A DNA stretch of 64,000 bases from Desulfitobacterium hafniense DCB-2 (GTDB lineage: Bacteria; Bacillota; Desulfitobacteriia; Desulfitobacteriales; Desulfitobacteriaceae), in contig NC_011830.1 of assembly GCF_000021925.1 (NCBI RefSeq), positions 1,140,501 to 1,204,500 on the forward strand, read 5' to 3'. The notes below the pieces were generated by a model. The model was not told the DNA's origin. It was given only the letters and a program-made list of their open reading frames with translations, and searched no databases. Shown piece by piece: positions 24,405 through 33,819 of the stretch (the stretch's first letter is position 1; each line of letters opens with the position of its first letter). Both the position numbers and the translations under genes were made by a program.

Positions 24405-25586
24405 TTAGGTAGTTATTTCCCCAAGGGTGACTTGTACCGCTTTTGTCTGTCCGTCGCGAATAAAGGTCAGGGTCACTTTATCCCCTACATTGTGCTTATA
24501 AATCTCTCCAATCAGTTCAGTGGAGTTTTCCACTTTGACATCATTCACATGAGTAATCACATCGCCTTCCTGAATTCCCGCTTTTCCGGCAGGTCCTTCA
24601 GGATTGACTTCATAGATATAGGCCCCCAGGGGTAGATTTTGCTCTTTGGCATAAAGAAGGTATTGATCGCTGACCGAGACTAAGAGAGCAGGATGTTTTG
24701 CTGCGCCATTTTCAATAAGTTGGGTGATGATGGAAGTGGCTTCAGTGATGGGAATAGCAAAGCCCATACCTTCAAATCCACTTTCAGCATATTTGGCTGA
24801 GTTAATGCCGATGATTTCCCCGGAGTAATTGACCAGGGGACCGCCGCTGTTGCCAGGATTGATAGCGGCATCTGTTTGCAGCATATTATAAAGGGTGGAC
24901 TCGCCGGACATCTGGAGAGTACGATTGGTGGCGGAAATAACGCCTGCTGTTACAGAGCGGGCAAACTTGTTTCCTCCCGGATTCCCGATGGCGACGACAA
25001 ATTCCCCGACTTCAATTTTGGAAGAGTCCCCCAGTTTTACTTCAGTGAGATTACTGGTATCCGAGATCTGCAGGACAGCTAAATCAGTGCGGGAGTCTGA
25101 GCCGATCAGCTTGGCCTCAAGGTTGCGACCATCACTAAGACTAACTGTGATTTTTTGGGCGTTTTCAATAACATGGTAGTTGGTCACGATATAACCATTC
25201 TGAGCGTCAATGATAAATCCGGAACCGGTTCCTGCTTCCACTAACTCGGAGCTCTGGGTATTGTTCCTGGAGCCTAAACCGAATCCGTACCTATAGGTAT
25301 TGGAAACATTTTGGTAATTGGAGACTCCCACTACTGCGGGGCCCACGTCTTTGGCCACTTGAACCACAGGGGAATTGGATTCATCCGTTTGGGTATTGGC
25401 GAGAAGGGTCACGGGGCTGGCGGTGCCCGGGGAATTTAGAGTGGCTTGCGCCTCGATAGCGCTAAGAGTCTCCGGATAGACATATTGAAGAAGCGATACA
25501 GATGAGACTCCGCCGAGAAGAGCACTGATAATACATAAAGCTGCTAAAGGAAGTAGCCGGTTTTTTTTCTCATTCATCTCATTCAT
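24405..25586 (-). CDS. HtrA/DegP-like serine protease, membrane-anchored
   Basis: 393 residues from ATG 25586, with AAGGGGG 7 bp upstream. One N-terminal membrane anchor (LLPLAALCIISALLGGVSSV) places the protease outside the membrane. The catalytic triad is His in TNYHVIENA, Asp in SRTDLAVL and Ser in AINPGNSGGPLVN. A single PDZ domain follows (NPEGPAGKAGIQEGDVITHV). It degrades or refolds damaged envelope proteins. Convergent with the TRAP operon. Confidence 0.95.
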   Translation of the reverse strand: MNEMNEKKNRLLPLAALCIISALLGGVSSVSLLQYVYPETLSAIEAQATLNSPGTASPVTLLANTQTDESNSPVVQVAKDVGPAVVGVSNYQNVSNTYRYGFGLGSRNNTQSSELVEAGTGSGFIIDAQNGYIVTNYHVIENAQKITVSLSDGRNLEAKLIGSDSRTDLAVLQISDTSNLTEVKLGDSSKIEVGEFVVAIGNPGGNKFARSVTAGVISATNRTLQMSGESTLYNMLQTDAAINPGNSGGPLVNYSGEIIGINSAKYAESGFEGMGFAIPITEATSIITQLIENGAAKHPALLVSVSDQYLLYAKEQNLPLGAYIYEVNPEGPAGKAGIQEGDVITHVNDVKVENSTELIGEIYKHNVGDKVTLTFIRDGQTKAVQVTLGEITT

Positions 25587-25782
25587 AGATTGAACCCCCT
25601 TGTGTATAAAATCGTTGAACAAAGATTTCTCTTAATGACCTAAGTATAAGACATTACTCTGAGTCAAACCTGATCAGAAACTGAAAAGAAGCTGAATATT
25701 TTATGATGATTTTATGAACATGCTATCTAAAGAGTGCTATCATAAAAAATCCAATAATAGTATAACAGGTTAACCATTAATG

Positions 25783-25826
25783 TAAAAACGGCTGAACACG
25801 TTCCAATGAACCGTGTCAGCCGTTGT
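25783..25826 (-). terminator. terminator after the DUF1858 gene
   Basis: AACGGCTGAACACG pairs with CCGTGTCAGCCGTT; on the minus strand a run of five T follows. About 200 bases of A+T-rich sequence without a gene separate it from the htrA start. Confidence 0.75.
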
Positions 25827-25845
25827 GTTCTCCACTTATTTCAAA

Positions 25846-26046
25846 TTACGATTGATTTCCGATGGCCTTATTTAAATCCTTGATAAGGCTGGGGACATCG
25901 ATTCCATGGGCCATAGCGCCTTGTTCAACGTTTTCAAAGCGGGCTGCCATGCAGCCAAAGCAATGCATGCCGTATTTTTGGAAGACTTCTACCGACTGTG
26001 GGTATTTCTCTACAACATCAGTAATTTTTTCAGCACCAGTAAGCAT
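25846..26046 (-). CDS. DUF1858 redox-disulfide protein
   Basis: 66 residues. The CxxC pair in MHCFGCMAARFENVEQGA and the start EKITDVVEKYPQSVEVFQKY match the small DUF1858 domain often found beside hybrid-cluster proteins and described as a redox disulfide domain. AAGGAG is upstream. It stands alone here. Biochemical role unknown. Confidence 0.85.
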   Translation of the reverse strand: MLTGAEKITDVVEKYPQSVEVFQKYGMHCFGCMAARFENVEQGAMAHGIDVPSLIKDLNKAIGNQS

Positions 26047-26238
26047 AGTTTTCTCTCCTTTTAATGCATATTAGGTTTACTCTTTAATATTGTACCTTAT
26101 TAATAAAATATAACCCAATATTTTTTTGTAATTTTTGACTGAGGTCAGTTTTTTTAAGCTATTCGTGATAGTATGAGATGGCTTATTATTTCAAACCGGC
26201 GCGGATAAACTAAGGATAAGGAAAGAGAGGGTTTTGCT

Positions 26239-26529
26239 ATGGATCGATTAATACTCATGATACTGGCTGTTGGTCTGGTTTCAATTGGGATAACTGTTCT
26301 GCTGGGAAAAGTGGCATCAAGAATTAAATCTCTGAAATATTTGCCAGGGGCTTTATGCCTTTGCTTATCCATTTACTATTATTACTTGGCAAGGTTTGTT
26401 CGGGCGGGCGAGGGGTTTGAAGATTTGGGGAATTTTATACTGGCTGTATTTCTTTTTGCTGCCGCATTTTTTAGTATTATTACCGCTTTAATTATAGAAT
26501 ATCGAGATCGCAGTAAAGGTGACAGGTAG
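26239..26529 (+). CDS. small membrane protein of unknown function
   Basis: 96 residues, with three hydrophobic segments (about 4-24, 35-52, 62-86) and a charged tail EYRDRSKGDR. GGAAAGAGAGGG precedes ATG 26239. I do not recognise a family. It is monocistronic, upstream of tRNA-Lys. Confidence 0.65.
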   Translation: MDRLILMILAVGLVSIGITVLLGKVASRIKSLKYLPGALCLCLSIYYYYLARFVRAGEGFEDLGNFILAVFLFAAAFFSIITALIIEYRDRSKGDR

Positions 26530-26577
26530 AAATTTTTGTTGCAAAACTTTCCCGATGGGTATATTATAATAATGCTT

Positions 26578-26653
26578 GCGCCACTAGCTCAGCTGGTAGA
26601 GCATCCGACTCTTAATCGGCAGGTCCACGGTTCGAATCCGTGGTGGCGCACCA
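26578..26653 (+). tRNA. tRNA-Lys (anticodon CTT)
   Basis: 76 bases with acceptor arms GCGCCAC/GTGGCGC, D-loop AGCTGGTAGAG, T-loop GTTCGAATC and an encoded CCA end. The anticodon loop CTCTTAA gives CTT, lysine. One mismatch (T-C) at the base of the anticodon stem is seen. Confidence 0.97.
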
Positions 26654-26669
26654 TAATTTTATAAAAAAA

Positions 26670-26795
26670 TGTTTTCTAGGGTTCCGCAACACGCTTTGTT
26701 GGTCTGGTCCGAGAGAAAACTCACAGCCTGGCTGTGTCACGGAGGGATAAAAGCCTGGGAGAGACTGATGAACAGTATCTCTTGGGCTTTTTAAT
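26670..26795 (+). promoter_or_regulatory. guanidine-I (ykkC) riboswitch with terminator
   Basis: The conserved ykkC blocks are present in order: CTAGGGTTCCG (26676), GGTCCGAGAGAAAAC (26706) and ACGGAGGGATAAAAGCC (26739). A terminator follows: AAGCCTGGGAGAGA pairs with TCTCTTGGGCTT and then TTTTT (to 26792). Guanidine binding by known members prevents termination. The two genes downstream are SMR exporters, which fits. Confidence 0.93.
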
Positions 26796-26828
26796 TTGGA
26801 AAAAACCTAAAGTGGAGGGAAATGTTCT

Positions 26829-27170
26829 ATGAATAAACATTGGTATAAAGTCTTTGTTGCTGCTTTCCTGGAAGTGTTCTGGGTGATTGGCTTAGCCCAT
26901 TCCCATGATGTGTGGACATGGAGCGGTACGGTGATTGCCCTGATTGTGAGCAATTATTTGATGATTACGGCGGGACAGGTGCTCCCTGCCGGGACGGTCT
27001 ACGCTGTTTTTGTAGGATTGGGCACAGCCGGTACGGTCATTTCGGAAATTTTCTTTTTTGAAGAGCCCTTTCAATGGGCCAAAGTCCTGCTGATTTTAAT
27101 CCTGTTAACAGGGGTATTTGGTTTAAAAGCGGTTACAGGGGAGCGGAGCAAAGAAGGAGTTGATGCGTAA
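26829..27170 (+). CDS. SMR-family guanidinium exporter subunit 1
   Basis: 113 residues with four membrane helices. The active-site glutamate is in AAFLEVFWVIGLAHS (Glu16) and the G-x-G-T-A motif reads AVFVGLGTAGTVI. Under a guanidine-I riboswitch it is expected to be one half of a two-component Gdx-type guanidinium/proton exchanger. It overlaps the next gene by one base (TAATG). Confidence 0.92.
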   Translation: MNKHWYKVFVAAFLEVFWVIGLAHSHDVWTWSGTVIALIVSNYLMITAGQVLPAGTVYAVFVGLGTAGTVISEIFFFEEPFQWAKVLLILILLTGVFGLKAVTGERSKEGVDA

Positions 27171-27484
27171 TGGCTTGGTTCACTTTATGTTTAGCAGGTT
27201 TGCTTGAAGCATTTGGGGTGGCTATGATCAATCAATTGCAGATAAGCCGCACTTGGAAAACCGTGGGCCTCTTGATTATGGGATTTGGGGCGAGTCTTGC
27301 TTTATTGGGCTATTCACTGCGATTCCTGCCTATGGGGACAGCGTATGCTGTTTGGACCGGTATCGGTGTGGTAGGCGGTACCCTCATTGGCATGATTCGT
27401 TATAATGAATCAAAGGATTGGCGAAGAGTAGTGTTTATAACCATGATTTTAGGTTCGGTTATCGGCTTAAAGCTTATCTCGTAA
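27170..27484 (+). CDS. SMR-family guanidinium exporter subunit 2
   Basis: 104 residues with four helices, Glu13 in LAGLLEAFGVAMIN and AVWTGIGVVGGTLIGM as the loop motif. Start overlaps the stop of subunit 1. Paired SMR genes usually form antiparallel heterodimers, whereas single Gdx proteins are dual-topology homodimers. Confidence 0.92.
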   Translation: MAWFTLCLAGLLEAFGVAMINQLQISRTWKTVGLLIMGFGASLALLGYSLRFLPMGTAYAVWTGIGVVGGTLIGMIRYNESKDWRRVVFITMILGSVIGLKLIS

Positions 27485-27573
27485 GTGGTCAAGGGGCGAG
27501 TTTTTCCTTGTCTCATGGTATAATAGGAAATAACAGGTGACTGTTATAAGATTTTTTTTGAATGGAGGAAAAA

Positions 27574-28443
27574 ATGACTAGGAAATTGCCGACTTTTTTA
27601 TCTGAAAACGAGCATGGGTTATGGATGACGGAAGATGAACGGGAAAACCTGAAGATTGATTATCGGATTAAAGAGATCATAGTTGAAGCCAAATCAACCC
27701 TTCAGCATGTGATGATTCTCGATTCCTACAGCTTCGGGCGCATGTTGGTATTGGATGGGGCCGTGCAAACGACTTCTCTGGATGGTCATATCTACAATGA
27801 AACGATTTCCCATGTACCCTTAAGCATTCATCCCAACCCGAAGAAGGTATTGATTATTGGCGGCGGAGATTGTGGCGTTGCCAAAGAAGTGTGCAAATAT
27901 TCCAGTGTTGAGCAGATTGATGTAGTGGAAATCGATCCCATGGTGGTGGAGGTTTGTCTGAAACATCTGCCTGAGGTCTCCGGAGGGTTAGCTGATCCCC
28001 GGGTGAACTTCATTTTTGATGATGGTGTAAACTATGTCCAAAACTCCCCGACCAAGTACGATATTGTCATTGTGGATTCCTCGGATCCCATAGGGCCGGC
28101 GGAAGTCTTGATTGAAAAGAGCTTTTACCGGAGTATATTCAATGCTCTGGAGGAGGATGGCCTGATGGTTTGCCAAAGCCAGTCCCCGATTTTTCATGGA
28201 GAAGTTATGGAACAGATTTTTGAACGGGTTCATGATATTTTTCCGAAGACGAAGATGTTTACAGCTGTGGTGCCTACCTATCCCGGTGGATTGTGGAGCT
28301 TTACCTTAGGGTCAAAGGGGTATGTTATACCAAATGAAGCTCGCATGAAAGAGCTTGACGCCCTGTATGTGAATGAGCAAATCATGGCCAGCTGTTTTTC
28401 TCTTCCTGAGTTTATGAATAAACAGCTGAGTAAGTATAGATAG
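27574..28443 (+). CDS. speE: spermidine synthase
   Basis: 289 residues from ATG 27574; GGAGG lies 5 bp upstream, inside the codons after an alternative ATG at 27562. SAM-type binding motif VLIIGGGDCGVAKEV, acidic VVEIDPMVVEV and the catalytic DSSDPIGPAEVLIEKSFYR are clear. Transfers aminopropyl from decarboxylated SAM to putrescine. No speD neighbour is present, so substrate preference is not proven. Confidence 0.93.
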   Translation: MTRKLPTFLSENEHGLWMTEDERENLKIDYRIKEIIVEAKSTLQHVMILDSYSFGRMLVLDGAVQTTSLDGHIYNETISHVPLSIHPNPKKVLIIGGGDCGVAKEVCKYSSVEQIDVVEIDPMVVEVCLKHLPEVSGGLADPRVNFIFDDGVNYVQNSPTKYDIVIVDSSDPIGPAEVLIEKSFYRSIFNALEEDGLMVCQSQSPIFHGEVMEQIFERVHDIFPKTKMFTAVVPTYPGGLWSFTLGSKGYVIPNEARMKELDALYVNEQIMASCFSLPEFMNKQLSKYR

Positions 28444-28498
28444 AACTTTGGAGAGTTTGGCAAGAGAAAAAAGGTTAAATAACAATAGGCAAATTTTA

Positions 28499-28533
28499 AG
28501 GGGTGCTGATAGTTTCGGAATATCAGCACCCCC
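28499..28533. terminator. bidirectional terminator, speE / pdxR
   Basis: GGGGTGCTGATA pairs with TATCAGCACCCC, between two convergent genes; TGTTTTG follows on the plus strand. Confidence 0.8.
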
Positions 28534-28543
28534 TGTTTTGCTG

Positions 28544-29962
28544 TCAGAGGGATAAAACTCCTTCCACAAGGCTTTGGCTTAGCCGTTGGATAGCGTTTTC
28601 AATTTTTGCGGATTCTAAACCTGAGTAATTGATGATGATCTTGTGGGTTTTATGATCGGGTGTGCCATGGTAATACTGAGAGACGCAAGAAATACGAACT
28701 CCGGACTTTTTGGCGGCATCGATCAACTGAGCGTCATCCACATCCGTGGCCACTTCCATCAAAAAATGCAGCCCTGAGTCCTCTTCCTGAATAGTGATAT
28801 AGGGGTTTAACTCACTTTGACGGAGGGCCTTCAGGATGGCATCCCGCTGCTTGCGGTAATAGGTTCGCATGCGGTTAATATGTTTTTCAAAATACCCTTC
28901 GGAAATAAACCTTGCCAGGGTGAACTGTTCAAAGGTGGAGACAGTACAGGAGTAAAAGCCTAACTGGCTATAAAAACGGTTTACCAGATGCTTGGGAAGG
29001 ACCATGTAACTAATCCGGAAGGTGGGGGCAAGGCTCTTGGAGAAGGTGTTGATATAAATGACTTTCTCCATAACGTCGATGCTCTGCAGAGTAGGAATGG
29101 GTTTGCCGAAGAGACGAAACTCACAGTCATAGTCATCTTCAATGATAGTGCGCTCGTTCTCCTGAGCTGCCCAGCTTAAGAGTTCATAGCGCCGGCTGAC
29201 CGGCATGACGATTCCGGTGGGGAAGTGATGAGAGGGAGTAATGTGAAGAATATCGGCTCCACACTCTTTTAAGGACTCCGGGATGACCCCGCAGTCATCC
29301 ATAGGGATATGGCAGCACTGGACATCATTGCTTGCATAGATTTTGGAGAGCCGGGTATAGCCGGGATCTTCTACAGCGTAGGTGAGCTTTCTGCCCAGGA
29401 GTTGAATAATAACGCTGTAAAGGTACTGGGTTCCGGCACCGACGATAATTTGCTCCGGCTCTACCGACAGACCCCGGAATTGATAAAGATGCTCGGCAAT
29501 GGCTTGTCGGAGCTTCATGACTCCACCCACAGACGTGTCGGAAAGCAGGGAAGCCTGGCTTTCCGTATCCATCACATCCCGCAGCAGTTTCGCCCAGACT
29601 GAAAAGGGAAAAGAATCCGGGGCTACGGAATTTTTGACGAAGTCGGCATAATAGGCCGGCTCTTTTTTAGATTGGAGCCCATTCTGAGATGTTTCCAGAG
29701 AGGGGTGGAGGGTTTGTTTGTCCAGGTTGGCGACGAAGTAGCCCCGTTTGGGCTGGGTATAGATATAGCCCTCGGCAGCAAGCTGGGCGTAGGCATTTTC
29801 CACAGTGATCACGCTGACCCCCAGATTCTTGGCAAAAACCCGTTTGGAGGGAAGTTTTTCATCAGCCTTTAACTTTTTTTGCAGAATATCGGTTTTGATG
29901 CAGTGATAGAGATATTCATACATGCTTTCTGACCCTATGGTTTCAAAGGAATAAGTGAGCAT
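28544..29962 (-). CDS. pdxR: MocR/PdxR-type regulator (GntR HTH plus aminotransferase-like domain)
   Basis: 472 residues. The N-terminal winged helix (ADEKLPSKRVFAKNLGVSVI, then TVENAYAQLAAEGYIYTQP) is followed by a fold-type-I aminotransferase domain with the PLP lysine in NTFSKSLAPTFRIS and DDYDCEFR before it. Such proteins sense PLP and control PLP synthesis. Divergent from pdxS-pdxT with a direct repeat between them, so PdxR is the natural call. Confidence 0.9.
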   Translation of the reverse strand: MLTYSFETIGSESMYEYLYHCIKTDILQKKLKADEKLPSKRVFAKNLGVSVITVENAYAQLAAEGYIYTQPKRGYFVANLDKQTLHPSLETSQNGLQSKKEPAYYADFVKNSVAPDSFPFSVWAKLLRDVMDTESQASLLSDTSVGGVMKLRQAIAEHLYQFRGLSVEPEQIIVGAGTQYLYSVIIQLLGRKLTYAVEDPGYTRLSKIYASNDVQCCHIPMDDCGVIPESLKECGADILHITPSHHFPTGIVMPVSRRYELLSWAAQENERTIIEDDYDCEFRLFGKPIPTLQSIDVMEKVIYINTFSKSLAPTFRISYMVLPKHLVNRFYSQLGFYSCTVSTFEQFTLARFISEGYFEKHINRMRTYYRKQRDAILKALRQSELNPYITIQEEDSGLHFLMEVATDVDDAQLIDAAKKSGVRISCVSQYYHGTPDHKTHKIIINYSGLESAKIENAIQRLSQSLVEGVLSL

Positions 29963-29980
29963 AGTGGGCTCCTCCTTATG

Positions 29981-30015
29981 GAATTGGTCATATGATTTAT
30001 TTTTGAATTGAACAT
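29981..30015. promoter_or_regulatory. direct repeat, candidate PdxR operator
   Basis: GAATTGGTCAT (29981-29991) and GAATTGAACAT (30005-30015) match at 9 of 11 positions and lie 24 bp apart in the divergent pdxR-pdxS region. MocR regulators usually bind direct repeats of this kind. Confidence 0.5.
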
Positions 30016-30076
30016 TTTAATATATCCAGTTTTGAGTATACTCAATGATATCTTAGTTGTAAAGTGAGGGTTTTCA

Positions 30077-30952
30077 ATGGATCGTAAACGATATGAATTG
30101 AACAAAGAGCTGGCTCAGATGTTAAAGGGCGGCGTAATTATGGATGTGACCACTCCGGAGCAGGCCAAGATTGCGGAAGCGGCCGGCGCCTGTGCGGTGA
30201 TGGCACTGGAAAGGATTCCGGCGGATATCCGGGCGGTCGGCGGAGTTTCCCGCATGAGCGATCCGAAAATGATTAAAGGAATCATGGAAGCCGTCTCCAT
30301 TCCTGTGATGGCGAAATGCCGCATTGGTCATTTCGTGGAGGCTCAAATTTTGGAGGCTGTTGAAATCGATTATATCGATGAGAGTGAAGTGCTTTCCCCG
30401 GCTGATGATGTCTATCACATCGATAAGACCAGATTCAAAGTGCCTTTCGTCTGTGGAGCGAAGGATTTAGGGGAGGCTTTGCGCCGCATCAATGAAGGGG
30501 CTGCCATGATTCGTACTAAAGGGGAACCGGGTACCGGGGATATTGTTCAAGCAGTGCGCCATATGCGCATGATCAATCGTCAAATCAGCCGCCTTGCCGG
30601 TATGCGGGAAGACGAGCTGTTCCAGGAGGCTAAAGAGCTGCAGGTTCCCTATGATTTAGTGCTTTATGTTCATGAACACAAACGCCTGCCGGTGGTCAAC
30701 TTCGCCGCCGGTGGCGTGGCAACTCCCGGGGATGCGGCCCTGATGATGCAGCTGGGGGCTGAAGGAGTATTTGTGGGCTCCGGCATCTTTAAATCGGGAG
30801 ATCCGGAAAAAAGAGCCCAAGCCATCGTCAAAGCTGTGACCAATTACCAGGATCCCAAGGTGTTGGCAGAGCTTTCCGAGGATCTGGGTGAAGCCATGGT
30901 AGGGATTAACGAACAGGAAATCGAGCTGCTGATGGCAGAGCGGGGCAAGTAA
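30077..30952 (+). CDS. pdxS: pyridoxal 5'-phosphate synthase subunit PdxS
   Basis: 291 residues, normal length. Highly conserved blocks are seen: MLKGGVIMDVTTPEQAKIAE, VMAKCRIGHFVEAQILEA, EVLSPADDVYHIDK and FVCGAKDLGEALRRI (active-site lysine). Makes PLP from ribose 5-phosphate, glyceraldehyde 3-phosphate and ammonia delivered by PdxT. AAAGTGAGGG precedes the start. Followed by pdxT after one base. Confidence 0.97.
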   Translation: MDRKRYELNKELAQMLKGGVIMDVTTPEQAKIAEAAGACAVMALERIPADIRAVGGVSRMSDPKMIKGIMEAVSIPVMAKCRIGHFVEAQILEAVEIDYIDESEVLSPADDVYHIDKTRFKVPFVCGAKDLGEALRRINEGAAMIRTKGEPGTGDIVQAVRHMRMINRQISRLAGMREDELFQEAKELQVPYDLVLYVHEHKRLPVVNFAAGGVATPGDAALMMQLGAEGVFVGSGIFKSGDPEKRAQAIVKAVTNYQDPKVLAELSEDLGEAMVGINEQEIELLMAERGK

Positions 30953-30953
30953 G

Positions 30954-31553
30954 ATGAGGGTAGGCGTACTGGCTGTGCAAGGAGCCTTTATCGAGCATGA
31001 GAAGATCCTGCAGAATCTGGGGGTAGAGTGCCTTGAGCTGCGCAACGGCAAAGATGCCCGCCAGGATGTTGAGGGGCTGATTCTCCCCGGCGGGGAAAGC
31101 ACGACCCAGGGCAAGCTGCTCAGGGAGCTGGATATGTTTGAACCTCTGCGGGAAAAAATCGTTGCTGGTCTTCCCGTTTTGGCTACCTGTGCCGGCCTGA
31201 TTCTTCTTGCTGAGGAGCTTGCCAATGATTCGGCCCGTTACTTTGCCACCTTACCGGTAAGGGTCAAGCGCAACGCCTACGGCAGACAATTGGGCAGCTT
31301 TTACACCGAGGAGCAGTTCGGAGATTTAGGCAAGGTGCCGATGACCTTTATTCGAGCACCCTATATTGAGTCCGTAGGAGAGGATGTGGAGATTCTTGCT
31401 AAGGTCAACGGGGATATCGTTGGCGTCCGCTACAAGAATCAAATCGGACTTTCCTTTCATCCGGAATTGAACGGGGACAGAAGAATTCATCAAATGTTTT
31501 TGGACAGCATCAGCGGTGGGAAAAGCTTTCCCTGTACGCAAAAAGCTGTTTAA
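30954..31553 (+). CDS. pdxT: pyridoxal 5'-phosphate synthase glutaminase subunit PdxT
   Basis: 199 residues. GVLAVQGAFIEH start, LPGGESTTQGKLL, nucleophile Cys in LATCAGLILLAEE and the His-Glu pair in LSFHPELNGD form the class-I glutaminase triad. Supplies ammonia to PdxS within a 24-mer complex. Confidence 0.97.
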   Translation: MRVGVLAVQGAFIEHEKILQNLGVECLELRNGKDARQDVEGLILPGGESTTQGKLLRELDMFEPLREKIVAGLPVLATCAGLILLAEELANDSARYFATLPVRVKRNAYGRQLGSFYTEEQFGDLGKVPMTFIRAPYIESVGEDVEILAKVNGDIVGVRYKNQIGLSFHPELNGDRRIHQMFLDSISGGKSFPCTQKAV

Positions 31554-31573
31554 AGGTTTTCTTAATATCTCCA

Positions 31574-31614
31574 GACGATTTGGCACTCCTTTGCGGGAGT
31601 GTCGTTTTTATTTT
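31574..31614 (+). terminator. terminator after pdxT
   Basis: GGCACTCC pairs with GGGAGTGTC around TTTGC and is followed by GTTTTTATTTT. Confidence 0.85.
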
Positions 31615-31791
31615 AGAAGACGCAACGATTTAGAACGATAATGGGTGGGGCAGACTTTTTCTGCACATACTAAGTTTATGGAGGGGGCAATGAAGACTTG
31701 TTGGGAGAGCTTTATCAGCCCTGCTTTTTGTGCCATAATAACTAAATGATAGAAAGTTTTTACATACTGTGAACATCAAGGAGCGTTGATC

Positions 31792-33006
31792 ATGCCTACA
31801 CTACTGACTTTAGAACAGATCCAAGAAGCACAACAAGCTATTCAGCCCTATATTCACCGGACACTTCTGGATCATTCAAGCAATTTGAGCGCCCTGGCTG
31901 GGACGGAGATCTACCTCAAGCTGGAAAATCTGCAGAAGACCGGTTCCTTTAAAGTTCGGGGGGCTATGAATAAAGCCTTGAAGCTTTCTGAAGAGGAGAA
32001 GAAAAAAGGAATCCTGGCCGCTTCCGCCGGCAATCATGCCCAAGGGGTAGCCATGGCGGCTGCCCGTATCGGTATTCCCGCCACGATTGTCATGCCGGAA
32101 AATGCCCCCCTAGCCAAAGTGTCCGCTACGGAAGGGTACGGAGCCCAGGTCATTCTGTCCGGAGCGGTTTTTGATGATGCTTATCAGAAGGCAGTAGAGA
32201 TCCAAAAGGAAACAGGAGCCACGTTTATCCATGCTTTTGATGATCTGGAAGTTATGGCCGGGCAGGGAACCATCGGCTTGGAAGTTTTTGAGGAGCTGCC
32301 TGAAGTGGATACGGTTCTTGTCCCTATCGGGGGAGGAGGGCTGATCGCAGGGATTGCTGTGGCTTTGAAATCCCTGAAGCCTTCCGTGCGCGTGATCGGT
32401 GTCCAAGCGGCCGGAGCGGCAAGCATGGCTCACGCGCTGAGCATAGGCAGGCCCGAGCCATTAGGGCAGGCCAGTACTTTGGCAGATGGCATTGCGGTGA
32501 AAAGGGCAGGTGATCTAACCTTCGCAGCAGTCCGCCATTATGTGGATGAGATGGTGACGGTTGAAGAAGAAGAGATTAGTCAAGCTATTCTCCTGTTGAT
32601 GGAGCGCACCAAAACCCTTGCTGAAGGAGCCGGGGCGGTTGCCGTAGCGGCGGCGCTTCAGGGTAAGCTGGATCTTAAGGAGCAGAAAACGGTTCTCATC
32701 CTGAGCGGGGGAAATATTGACGTGAATTTCCTGGCCCAGATTATCGAACGGGGACTGAGGCGTTCCGGGCGTACCATGGCCTGCCAGCTTCTTTTGCCGG
32801 ATCAACCCGGCAACTTAGAAAAGGTGATCGAGCTTATAGCCCAGGAACGGGCCAATATCATCAACGTCGAACACTCCCGCTATGATTTAGCCGTTCCTCT
32901 GCGTTCAGCCCGTGTTCATATGCTGCTGGAAACCCAAAGTTTTGAACATCAAAAGCGCATTATTCAGCGTTTAGAAGGTGCCGGATATCCCCTGACCGTT
33001 AACTGA
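31792..33006 (+). CDS. threonine ammonia-lyase with ACT domain
   Basis: 404 residues from ATG 31792, preceded by CAAGGAG. The PLP lysine is in KTGSFKVRGAMNK, the phosphate loop is GGGGLIAGIA, and SAGNHAQGVAMAA is conserved. A C-terminal ACT-like domain (about 325-404) suggests allosteric control. The length fits the TdcB/clostridial IlvA type rather than the two-ACT E. coli enzyme. Converts threonine to 2-oxobutyrate. Isoleucine synthesis or catabolic use cannot be told apart here. Confidence 0.92.
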   Translation: MPTLLTLEQIQEAQQAIQPYIHRTLLDHSSNLSALAGTEIYLKLENLQKTGSFKVRGAMNKALKLSEEEKKKGILAASAGNHAQGVAMAAARIGIPATIVMPENAPLAKVSATEGYGAQVILSGAVFDDAYQKAVEIQKETGATFIHAFDDLEVMAGQGTIGLEVFEELPEVDTVLVPIGGGGLIAGIAVALKSLKPSVRVIGVQAAGAASMAHALSIGRPEPLGQASTLADGIAVKRAGDLTFAAVRHYVDEMVTVEEEEISQAILLLMERTKTLAEGAGAVAVAAALQGKLDLKEQKTVLILSGGNIDVNFLAQIIERGLRRSGRTMACQLLLPDQPGNLEKVIELIAQERANIINVEHSRYDLAVPLRSARVHMLLETQSFEHQKRIIQRLEGAGYPLTVN

Positions 33007-33084
33007 CAGCAAATTGATGCTTTCACTGATCAGGGATGATCCGGTAGAATAGCGATAGGACTTAATTAAAGGAGTACCGGAACG

Positions 33085-33753
33085 ATGTGCGGACGTTTGA
33101 TTCTTTTTAATCCTATGGAAATTCTGGCGCGTTTCCAAGTCTCTGCAGACAACCTGGTACCACGCTATAATATGGCGCCTTCACAGGATATTCCCGTCAT
33201 CATTAACGATGGCAGGAATCATTTGGTGATGTACAGATGGGGCCTTATACCCTACTGGGCTGAAGATATAAGCATAGGCAATACATTGATCAACGCCCGA
33301 GGGGAAACTGTGGATGAGAAGCCAAGCTTTAAATACAGTTTGCCGCGGAGGCGTTGTCTGGTTGTGGCGGATGGTTTTTATGAGTGGAGGAGAGAGGGAT
33401 GCCGCAAGTACCCTTACCGGATTACCTTGAAAAACAATGAGCTCTTTGGCTTAGCCGGTCTATGGGATACATGGAAATCCCCGGACGGGGAAATGATCCA
33501 TTCCTGCACGATCATTACTACCACAGCCAATGAGCTGATCCAGCCTTTGCATGATCGGATGCCTGTGATTCTGTCCAGAGAAGCTGAATCTATCTGGTTA
33601 GATCCACATGTGACGGACAGCCGGCTCTTAAAAAGTCTTCTTACTCCTTATCCGGCTGACCAGATGTCTCTTTATGAGGTGACAAGCCGGGTCAACTCCC
33701 CGAAATTCGATGATCCGGAGTGTTTGGTTGCAGCTCTGCCTAGATTGTTCTAG
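33085..33753 (+). CDS. SOS response-associated peptidase (SRAP/YedK/HMCES family)
   Basis: 222 residues beginning MCGRL, where Cys2 is the catalytic nucleophile that crosslinks to abasic sites in single-stranded DNA. PRYNMAPSQDIPVI, NARGETVDEKPSF, CLVVADGFYEWRR and LHDRMPVILSRE are the conserved blocks, with the active-site Glu and His. AAGGAGT is upstream. Confidence 0.95.
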   Translation: MCGRLILFNPMEILARFQVSADNLVPRYNMAPSQDIPVIINDGRNHLVMYRWGLIPYWAEDISIGNTLINARGETVDEKPSFKYSLPRRRCLVVADGFYEWRREGCRKYPYRITLKNNELFGLAGLWDTWKSPDGEMIHSCTIITTTANELIQPLHDRMPVILSREAESIWLDPHVTDSRLLKSLLTPYPADQMSLYEVTSRVNSPKFDDPECLVAALPRLF

Positions 33754-33819
33754 GTAATAAATAGCAGGGCTAATATTTTAAGAAGCGCAATTATTTAGGA
33801 AAGCAATGGAGGAGAAGTC